Assembly (NCBI GenBank): GCA_036346275.1
Contig: CM070711.1
Coordinates: forward strand, 53,726,192-53,790,191
From: Otatea glauca
Lineage: Eukaryota > Streptophyta > Magnoliopsida > Poales > Poaceae
Direction of reading: 5' to 3'
Length of the DNA stretch: 64,000 bases
Below, in pieces: positions 56,200 to 64,000 of the stretch (its first letter is position 1; the number at the start of each line of letters is the position of its first letter). The position numbers were made by a program, and so were the translations under genes. Under the pieces are notes generated by a model. The model saw only the letters and a list, made by a program, of their open reading frames with translations. It made no database searches and was not told the origin of the DNA.

Positions 56200-56700
56200 A
56201 ACAATCTCAAGTGACTTACGACCATAGTTAAGCGCAGTAACTTGGTTACCTTTACTTTAATCACACTTTTGGACCAGGTATCTTTAAGCTCTGGTAGGTG
56301 TGATGAGTAGCTGCCATAAATTTTGTTAGTGAAGGCCTACCCAAAATGGTATTATATGCTGATTCAAAATCAACAATTTCAAATGAAATTAATTCTGTTC
56401 TGAAATTGTCAGCATTTTCAAAGGTGATAGGTAACACTATCTATCCCATTGGAGTTATTGACGGACCAGGCACAATCCCAAAAAACGGGTTTGTAATAGG
56501 TCTTATCTTAGAATGTGGAATTTGCATTTAATCTAAGGTATAAATAAAAAGCAAATCCAAAGAACTTCCTCCAGTGATCAAAACTCTTCCAACTTTGTAA
56601 TTACTAATGGTGGGCGAAACTATTAATGGAAGTTTTCTAGGGATTCACATACCTTGTGGGCAATCCTGCTTACTGAAGGTGATGTCGACATCTGACCACT
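56200..56700 (-). pseudogene. Element C protease region
   Basis: The minus frame reads ISFEIVDFESAYNTILGRPS and LTKFMAATHHTYQS, matching the C-terminal protease segment of Tat elements. The active-site D-G/S-G is expected near 56560-56590 (SSLDLLFIYTL-like, decayed). Confidence 0.78.
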
Positions 56701-57906
56701 TGGCATATTAAGGCTTTCCTATCCGATTGTCGATATTGTTGACCTCCCTCCATGCAGTCTTAAACTGTCTTTTTGAAGTGTATGCAGAATATCCTCCGAC
56801 TAAGACGTTGACATGGTTATCGGCCTTTTGATAGTCCATGTCTTCATCACCATCTGCATCCTTATTGCTCTACCCTTTTAGTAAGGTAGGCATAGGACTT
56901 TTACTAGAGTAGAAATCTTCCATGCGTCTTCGCCAAGTACAACAATTTTGCAAGTTATGTCATGATGCCCTGTGCAATGGGCACTAGCGACCATTACCAC
57001 TGGTCGCATCAGGTTTTTTAGAACTAGCCTGGTTGTCATGATAACCAACTATTTTCTTCTAAGGTGCCTTCCTCTTAGAGTATGCAGGTCGTTCGAGACG
57101 CCTGCGACTTCTCGCTAAGTATTCTTTTTGTTCTTTTTCTTATTCATCCCCTTGTGATCTTCGAATTTGGAGATCTTTTTAAACTTCTAGTCTTCTAACC
57201 TTGGAAGGCCATGTTGTGGTAAAGAATGGTCCTTGTCAACCATACGGTTCCACTTAATGGCCTCATGAGCATCCGAATATCGATCTGCCATATCGAATAA
57301 TTCTGGTATGGTAGATGTCAGATGAATATTAAGATCTCTGTAAATCGTTTATAATGGACAGCCTGTTTAAATGCACGAATTACAGAACTGTTAGAAATAT
57401 TATGAATGGTATTGCGAACTTCTACAAACCTTTTAATGAATTGTCATAAATTTTCACCAGCAGTTTGGCGAAGACGATGTAAATCATCCTCTTTACCAAG
57501 CTTGGCATAGCAACTTTTAAAATTATTTAAAATTGCATAGCACAAAATTTCCCAACTGAAAATAGAGCCTTTTGGCTGATTAAACAGCCAAGTTCGTGCT
57601 TATCCTTTTAAGAAAGTAGGGAGGTAGTTTTTCATCACCTCTAGCAGCCTGGATGGCAGTGGTATAAACTTGTAAAAATTCTGACGTATTTTGAGTTCCA
57701 TCAAAACTCTCCAAAGACTCTGACTTGAACTTTTCAGGCTAGGTTATATTTCTAAGCCCAGGGAAGAAAGCTTTACATCCTGGGGTAACGCGTTCAAAAA
57801 TGCTTCTCCATCGTGGACCTTCTCTTTGTTGGTGGCTAATGCCTTGCTAGTGCCAACTAGACGAGGATCCCTACACGTGGGAATCGGTCTGAGACCTTGT
57901 AGATAA
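56701..57906 (-). pseudogene. Element C gag, decayed
   Basis: SLESFDGTQNTSEFLQVYTT and AIQAARGDEKLPPYF (about 57710-57610), then FDMADRYSDAHEAIKW (about 57300-57250) are Tat capsid motifs in shifted frames. An open frame at 57935-57744 precedes them. Numerous stops. The 5' end is cut at 57906 by a Copia LTR. Confidence 0.75.
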
Positions 57907-59230
57907 TGTTGGTGATATGCCCTTGAGGCAATCATAAAGATAATTGTATCACACCTTATGTTTATGGAACAATATAATTATTTGTCTTTTGAATAAATAT
58001 TGATTGGATTAATCAACAAGTAAGTGACTTGTTCATGCAACTTTTTCCATATATCGATGTTATTCAAGTTATCCCTGATCGGTTATCATAATATAGGACA
58101 ATTATGCTTCATAGATCAGCACATGTATTGATTGATGACCAAGTTTCACGGGTCATAAAGATATGGAGATATCTAATCAATAATGTGGACACATGTTAGA
58201 GAACATGCGTTGGATAGACCCATATGAGACACTGCGAGAATTGTTCTTATGTGTCATCAGTTGATCTCATGCATAGTGTATGTATGATCCTTAGATCTGA
58301 GATTGTCATTGGTTTTCTAGATGTGTAATGGTTTACTTAGGAGCTCCCAAACGCTACTCTTTAACCAGGTAGTTGTAAAAGAAGCTTTCGAGTTTACCAT
58401 GAAACATGCTGAGGTACATGAATGATCAAGATGGAATTTGCTCCTCCTATATAACGGAGAGATATCTCTGGGCCTCTCAAGGTAGATGGATTAAGGAAGT
58501 GCATGGCTATGCCGAATATGATTGAGAGTCAATCCAGATAAATTATTCCACTACGGTATGAGTGAAGAGATCGAACTGTCATAGGATGACACAACTCTCG
58601 CCTTGAGCTCGATCTGATATCGTGAAGCAAAGCGAATATTACATTATCATACTATAGTAGGTTCGTCCAATGCTTTATGAATATTTGGGAATCGATATGT
58701 ACTGCTAGGTACCGCTACCGATTATTGGTTGGAAAGGTGTTTCCGAGTCGTGTCCAAATATGCATGAACCTACAGGGTCACACACTTAAGGGGTTGAAAT
58801 ATAGTGGTACGGATTGGATCCATCACTAATGGGTCTAGTGGGCTTTGTCCTTCAGTTGGGCCCTAATGTAGGGTTCCACCATGAGGGAGGGGGTGGCTAT
58901 ATAAAGGGGTTCGTGATTGCAATAGATCACACAAGAGGGCGCATCCACCAAAAACTTAGTCGTCACCACTTGAGCCTTCCCTTGCGCTCTGGTGTTGGCA
59001 CACCGACGCACGACGTTCTTTTCCCTGAATGTGTGGACACAGGTAGAGGTGTTGCTGCTATTGCAACACTGTTCAGGACGATCGACCACCGCGTGAGGGC
59101 GATCGACCACCGCGTGAGAAGGATCGACCACCGCAACGAGGAAGATCGACCACTGCAACTAGACACACAATTCATTGATTCGGGCTGCATCAACTTCCTT
59201 CTGCTGCACCGCACATCTAGTGGTAACGAT
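57907..59230 (+). mobile_element. Copia-type LTR (Angela/SIRE-like start), right end interrupted
   Basis: Begins TGTTGGTGATATGCCCTTGA, GGCAATCATAAAG, the typical start of large grass Copia LTRs. TATA box CTATATAAAG at 58898-58907 follows a GC-rich segment, and a transcribed-leader-like stretch contains four GATCGACCACCGC units (59078-59153). 1324 bp remain before element B begins. Its true end and TSD are probably right of B, outside the window. Confidence 0.68.
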
Positions 59231-62200
59231 TGTAACATCCCAAAAATTTGACCTATAATTTCGCTCACGTGCATTTTGTGATTTTCTGAATTTATTGGAT
59301 TTTCCGAAATTATTTGAATTTATTTTAATTAAGTATATTGAACCTTTGGTGAAAATTAAATATATATAGATAAAAGTTAATATAAAGTTTTAAAAAAATA
59401 TTTTATTTGAGCTCAGAATGTCTCAAAGTATTTAAGAGAATTTTCTGAGATTTTTCCTGATATTTTAATTACTTAAAATAGATTAATCTAATTTCGGGAA
59501 TTATTTTAAATCAAAAGCTTTTGAAAAATCTTGGACAAGATTGGGCCAAGCCCGAAAGATCGCGGCGTGTGCGGCCCATCGTGGTGCGGCCCGTCGGCCC
59601 GCTTCGCCGCCGCCGCGCGTGTGACCGTTGGATGAAGATCGGGCAGTCCGCTTCATCGCGTAACCCTAGCGCTGCGAGCCGTTGGATCGAGATCAAGTGG
59701 TCGGGATCGCCGCGTTGTTTTGGTAAGTTTAGATCTCGCCGTTGGATTTGGAAGGAGCGGATCGGATCGTATCGCTCGGATCTAATCGTAGCCGTTCTCA
59801 TCGCAGACGGACGCGATCATCAGTCATCGCCTCCGATTCGAATCCGCGCCGCGCCGCCGCCGCCGCGTGATTTTAGGGTTGCCTTTTTCGGCGTTCGCGA
59901 GGCTATTTAAAGCGCGGACCGCACCGAGGATCGCCATCCCGTAACGCATCCGCCGGTGCTAGCCTTCGCCGTCGAGTCGCCGTCGCCTGCGATGAGAGCT
60001 CGCCGCAGTTTTTCTTAGCGCCGCCGGTCGTTTTCTTTAGTTTGCGTCTCCGTCAAGCCGCCGTTCACCGAATCGGTTCAGATCCGAGCTCGTCGCGTCA
60101 AGCGCATCGGGTAGCCACTTCATCCGCCGAGTCGCGCCGAACGCCGCTCGGGTGGTCGTCGTCCTCCGCTCGGTGGCTGCACCGCCGCCGGCCGCCATCT
60201 TCGTCGGGAAGCTTCATCACCGTTGATCTTCGCCGGACCACGCGATCGCGCCACGCCTAGGTAAGAGCGATGCGCGGCTCGGGTAAGCATCGGCCGTTGG
60301 ATCAGATTTGTTCGATTGAGATCGCGCCGCGTGTGCGTTAGAGCGTTAGCCGTTGGATCGTCGCGTGGATGCACGCCGCGTGTCAAGCATCGGCGCGGGC
60401 GGCGTTGCGGCCGATCGATGATGCGCCGTGGCCAAGCGGCGCGGCGCGTGGCGCGAGGCGCCGTGGGCCACGCCCACGGTGGACGAGGCGGTCCGTGGAC
60501 CGAGTCCATGGACCGAGCGACGATGTCGGCGCTGATTGGCTCGGGCAGGTGGCGACGCCGTGTTGCGCAATAAAGATCTTTTCCAATAGAAAAATAATTT
60601 AGAAAAATCGGTTTTTCTAATTTCTGTATTTTCAGTATTTATTCAAACTTCAAAAGGCTATATCTTTTGCATTTTAACTCGGATTTGAGTGATTCAAATT
60701 TCTAAAAATTTGTAAAATCAAGATCTATTTATTGGTGAATTTTATTTTATTTTTGGAGTTTGTTTGCTCTCGGGTTTGGTGTTTATTTGCTATTTTGGCA
60801 TCGTTTCGCGTAGACGTTGAACTGCTCGGTGATCCGGAGGAAGATTCGTCGCTCCAAGACCCAAGCTCAGATCAAGACCAGCACCTACTCCAAGGCAAGT
60901 TGTGCTTTGATCATGTTGCACCTAATTTTCACCAAATTGCTATTTTGTCTCTTAAACTTATTGCATGATATTTTATGTGTATAAATGATTTCAATTAATC
61001 TGGGAATTAGATAATATGCCTATTTGAATTAAATCATACCTTGTCAATTTTATGCCATGATCTATTTGTCACCCTAGGATGTGGAATTATAGTTGGTTAA
61101 TATTGATAATCGACATGGGCTAGTTAGACCGTCATAGATCGCTTAGCCATGCCACGTCATCACATGTGTTCGAATGTTGATACTTAATCTTGAATAATGG
61201 AATATGGAACAATGTTTATGAATTGGTGTGTCATGTGCTGTCGCACAGTGATATCAAGTTGTCGTGGCGAGGAGGTCACACATCTTGATTGAAATATAGC
61301 ATGTGGTGCTTGGTAATCAACTGGGGTGGCAATGATTTTAGATTGGGGCAAGTGGCAAGGGGCAGTGTGCCATGGTGGGCCAGGGTTGGCAGGGGTATGT
61401 GGAAGTCTTGCCTTAATCACCTTAAGGACTTAACCTTGCAAGCCTTTGACCTGAGTCCTTCTTGCAACCACATGTTTGGAATGGGACAGCCTAGCTGAAT
61501 AATTTGTGAAACCTAGATTTCGGTACTGTCGTGGTGAATAGTGAGTCCCGGGTTACGGTTTAACTCACATGGCGCAAGAGGGGGGCCCTGTTGTGGTGGT
61601 TTAACCCTTTAGTGTTGAAACCTTAGCGAGCAGTACTGGGTCTAGGTGTAGCATTGTAAAGGCTTTGTTACGATCACTCGCCTTGGTGGTGTTTGGTTGT
61701 ATCGTGTGGGTAAAGTGCATAACCTCTGCAGAGTGTACAATCTATTCGAATAGCCGTGCTCACGGTATTGGGCAATGCTCGGAATTACTGATTAAGGGTT
61801 AGACTTTTGTTAAACAAAACCTATTGGGATGGCAAGGTGCCATGGAAGTAGGAAATTGATTTATGATTAAGAACTTGGTGTATTTCAGAAATGCTGAATT
61901 TATTAATTACTGTATTTGTTTTACTGCTTTCCAATCTATTTACTGTATTCTTGTTAAATGCTGCTTTACTGCAAAATAGCCATATTAGCCATTCCTTTGG
62001 ATTAAGCCAAGCATATAGAATATTAGACTTGCATTATTGTGCACAACTTGTTGAGTGCTTTATGTACTCACCCCAACAACAACAACTTCAGAAGAGGAAG
62101 AATCTACGCCCTTCGTGGAGGAGGATTATATGGATGCGAATGCTTAGGGTTCGAGCCTCATCAGTTGCTCGTGGTGAATCGGGAGCGCTACGCTTATTTA

Positions 62201-62403
62201 TTTTTCCGCCGCTTATTTGCTATTTTTTTATAAGCCCTGTGAGGCAATAATCATGTAAGACAACGTTATTATTAATTATTAAAGTTATGCTATATTTCAC
62301 TGTGTGACTATGATAGCATCTATGTTGAGCTGTGTGCACTAGCGTGATCTGGACTAGTGCGGTATACACAGAGGGTCCGGATTTGCAAATTCGGGTCCCG
62401 ACA
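59231..62403 (+). repeat. Element B 5' LTR, 3173 bp
   Basis: TGTAACATCCCAAAAATTTG...CGGGTCCCGACA. Promoter candidate CTATTTAAAG at 59903-59912 within a GC-rich half (59540-60570). Palindromes CTCTGCAGAG (61724-61733) and CTATTCGAATAG (61742-61753) lie about 650-680 bp before the LTR end. Confidence 0.92.
59903..59912 (+). promoter_or_regulatory. Candidate TATA box of LTR B
   Basis: CTATTTAAAG in an otherwise GC-rich context, conserved at the same LTR position in A (40744-40753). Use as a promoter is inferred. Confidence 0.5.
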
Positions 62404-62407
62404 GAGG

Positions 62408-62419
62408 TGGTATCAGAGC
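62408..62419 (+). promoter_or_regulatory. Element B primer binding site (tRNA-Met)
   Basis: TGGTATCAGAGC, four bases after the LTR end CGACA. Confidence 0.93.
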
Positions 62420-62617
62420 CATACTGACTATAGGTCTTGGCCCTAGGTAGTTGGTATCTCTTAGGAGTGTCCAAAATTATTTTCTAAAGAAAAAGGTGAA
62501 ATTGACTAATAAGAAACTCTTGGCTTATCTCATCCCTCTACTCTCATCCTTGCTAAATTACCTTCTTTTCGTTGTCATTTCGAGTGGAGATCTTATTCAA
62601 AATTTTGTTTTGAATAG

Positions 62618-63329
62618 ATGCCGATCTTCCGGTCTTTCGAGTCGAGGCAGGGTGGCTACGCTATGGAGCTGTGGAGAGTTCTTCAAGTGATTGGAGGCTT
62701 TGATCGTCCGCTCTACCGAGGAAGCAATCGAACGCCAACGGTGTGCATCGGGATTCTTCGCAGGTGATCATCTTCGCCGAGAGTGCGACGAGACCACTGC
62801 ACCGATCCACATCACCGCCGGAGGTTCACTTACGAGGCCGGAGTTCGGGAGGTCGCTAGACTTGCTCTCACGACGGATCCGCCACGACTACGCCTACGAG
62901 CCGCGACACCGTGTTTTGGCTTCACCCGACGGCGAAGCGTGCGGCGTCGACGGATCGTGGAGGGGTGTGCATCGCGGTACACCTTGCCGAGTTCGCCACC
63001 GCCAGGAGGAGCACACGAGGGACACTGCGCAGAGCCGGAGACAGCGTGTGAGGCGTTGAGAGTGGCGGAGCGAGAGCTTCAAAGACCCGTGACGCCGCAG
63101 CCCGAGTCATCGGTGAGTTGGAGGAGGCCTTGCGGTAGCCGAGGAGATAGCGGATCAGTCGCCCAGAGCCGGATGAGGTCGCCAAGAAGAAGAAGAAGAA
63201 GAAGAAGACCGGAAGAGCGTGAGTGGGAGCCCGAGGAGCCAGCAGAGGGTCACGGGATAGGTTCGCACCCATGCCACCCCACCCACGGTGTATGCATCGG
63301 ATCGCCTCACCAGGTGGCCGGATGAGTGA
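62618..63329 (+). pseudogene. Element B extra ORF upstream of gag (orf0-like), frameshifted
   Basis: ATG at 62618 opens MPIFRSFESRQGGYAMELWR, parallel to A. Frames change near 62760 and later. REVARLALTTDPPRLRLRAA, PEEREWEPEEPAEG and a WPDE* end at 63327-63329 correspond to A. The triplet repeat at 63182-63215 reads (AGA)n/(AAG)n instead of A's (GAA)n, because one base is lost before it. No domain recognised. Confidence 0.7.
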
Positions 63330-63606
63330 GAGTCGGTCTTAGAGTTGTGTTGAGACTCGAGTGTTGAGTCGCGTCTTTAAGTTAGCCTTTACCTTTAGTA
63401 GACGTTAAGGTTGCATGTTTAGTTTGGTTCTTAATTGTTTGCTGAGTGTGCAGATGTGTTGCAAAGCCCTTAGGCATTGTAAGCAACCATACCAAGTATT
63501 AATAAAGATTATTTAAGTTGGGTTTAACCTGTTTCCCCGCCTTAGAAATTCTTGCATCTTATCTATGCTACATCTACCTTTCCTAACCCAAGAAGCAATC
63601 AAGCAG

Positions 63607-64000
63607 ATGGTGAATACCCGCAGCAACAACGGAGCTTCAGGAAGTGGTCTGCGCCCAGGCAACAATCCCAACGAAGGAGCACCACCGCATCAGGCACCAC
63701 CAGTGGATATGCAGAACTTGGGAGCTTTTCTCGCTGCGCAGACTCAGTTGATGCAGACAATGATGCAGCAGATGACCAATATGGCTGCAGTCAACAACCC
63801 CGCTACTCAGATTAATAACGGCGGACCTCGTCCTTATTCCAAATTGTCAGACTTTATGAGGACCCGACCGCCAACATTCTCGGGCAACGTCAACCCCTTG
63901 GAAGCAGATGATTGGCTGAGAACCATTGAGAGGAAGTTGTACATCACGCAATGTGAAGGGCATGAGAAGGTTCTTTATGCATCCCATCAGCTTGAGGGAA
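63607..64000 (+). CDS. Element B gag, N-terminal 131 codons, continues past window
   Basis: ATG at 63607 opens MVNTRSNNGASGSGLRPGNN, then QNLGAFLAAQTQLMQTMMQQ, a Gln/Met-rich helix, and FMRTRPPTFSGNVNPLEADD, WLRTIERKLYITQCEGHEKV, LYASHQLEG, the standard Gypsy capsid start (PPTF-G...DWL). No stop occurs before the window end. The protein assembles the cytoplasmic particle of the retrotransposon. The start is supported by the same MVNTR start in A and by the upstream ORF stop. Confidence 0.9.
   Translation, partial: MVNTRSNNGASGSGLRPGNNPNEGAPPHQAPPVDMQNLGAFLAAQTQLMQTMMQQMTNMAAVNNPATQINNGGPRPYSKLSDFMRTRPPTFSGNVNPLEADDWLRTIERKLYITQCEGHEKVLYASHQLEG

Larger units (their letters stand above)
41425..57906 (-). 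mobile_element. Gypsy element C (Tat lineage, RIRE2/Grande-like), multiply interrupted
   Basis: Minus strand from right to left: gag, protease, RT (YVDD), RNase H, a second RNase H, integrase; then an antisense gene on the + strand. The extra RNase H of archaeal type and the sequence FEIVDFESAYNTILGRPS before it are Tat hallmarks. Both LTRs are missing within the window: the left end abuts LTR A and the right end abuts a Copia LTR. It is interrupted by hAT (41876-42710), solo LTRs (42984-45053, 50210-55657) and numerous point lesions. Confidence 0.85.
59231..64000 (+). mobile_element. Gypsy element B (same family as A), 5' part; runs off the window
   Basis: 5' LTR, primer site, extra ORF and gag start are present in the same order as in A, but on the plus strand. 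gag is open to the last base, so this copy may be better preserved than A. The left flank is ...GTAACGAT; the right flank is not visible, so the TSD is unknown. Confidence 0.92.

Noticed and set aside
30600..57906. Endogenous pararetrovirus (caulimovirid) sequences
   Set aside because: Integrase domains, LTRs, tRNA-Met primer sites and PR-RT-RH-INT order identify Gypsy retrotransposons; no movement protein is seen.

Overview
The window is repeat-dense nuclear DNA from a plant, almost certainly a grass. The evidence is nested LTR retrotransposons of Copia and Ty3/Gypsy type with plant tRNA-Met primer sites, a Tekay/Del-type Gypsy family with about 3.2 kb LTRs and an extra ORF before gag (as described for rice RIRE3/RIRE8), a Tat-lineage Gypsy element with an antisense extra gene (as in maize Grande), a TRIM, a hAT element and a Mutator-like MITE. 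I see no bacterial operon, tRNA or rRNA gene, CRISPR array or intact host gene. Coordinates given with TSDs were read directly from the sequence; domain edges are approximate.

Left part (1-21.5 kb). The only host-gene remnant is a RAE1/GLE2 (WD40 mRNA-export and nucleoporin) pseudogene on the + strand. Six exons with splice sites are recognisable (251-14462), but they carry nonsense codons and a frameshift. Its second visible intron holds a complete 780-bp TRIM (TSD AGTAC). Its last visible intron holds a Copia element (Copia-1, 4193-14081, TSD TAATG), which was itself hit by a 3.27-kb solo LTR (TSD CTCTT) and, in its 3' LTR, by a 1.58-kb element made of tandem foldback modules. A second Copia element (Copia-2, 15421-21460) follows.

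Middle part (21.5-30.6 kb). No recognisable genes. It holds degenerate tandem arrays with periods of about 180, 50 and 150 bp, a 180-bp Mutator-like MITE with 9-bp TSD, a 110-bp direct duplication, a long hairpin and a GC-rich low-complexity block.

Right part (30.6-64 kb) is a Gypsy nest. Element A (minus, 30600-41424) and element B (plus, 59231 to the window end) are the same Tekay/Del-like family, arranged head to head as a 3.17-kb inverted repeat of their 5' LTRs. Between them lies a Tat-lineage element C (minus). Its pol retains YVDD, a second (archaeal-type) RNase H and integrase, and a multi-exon coiled-coil gene runs antisense downstream of pol. C has been broken by a hAT element (TSD GTTCTGAC), a 2.07-kb solo LTR (TSD TCCGC), a 5.45-kb solo LTR (TSD GCTGT) and a Copia LTR.

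Most unusual observations: (1) a pair of short palindromes conserved in four LTRs of very different length, one of which changes sequence while remaining a palindrome; (2) three tandem about 430-bp foldback modules; (3) an extra ORF before gag in A/B with an acidic run that becomes basic after a one-base change in B; (4) a nonsense spectrum in Copia-1 consisting only of TAG.
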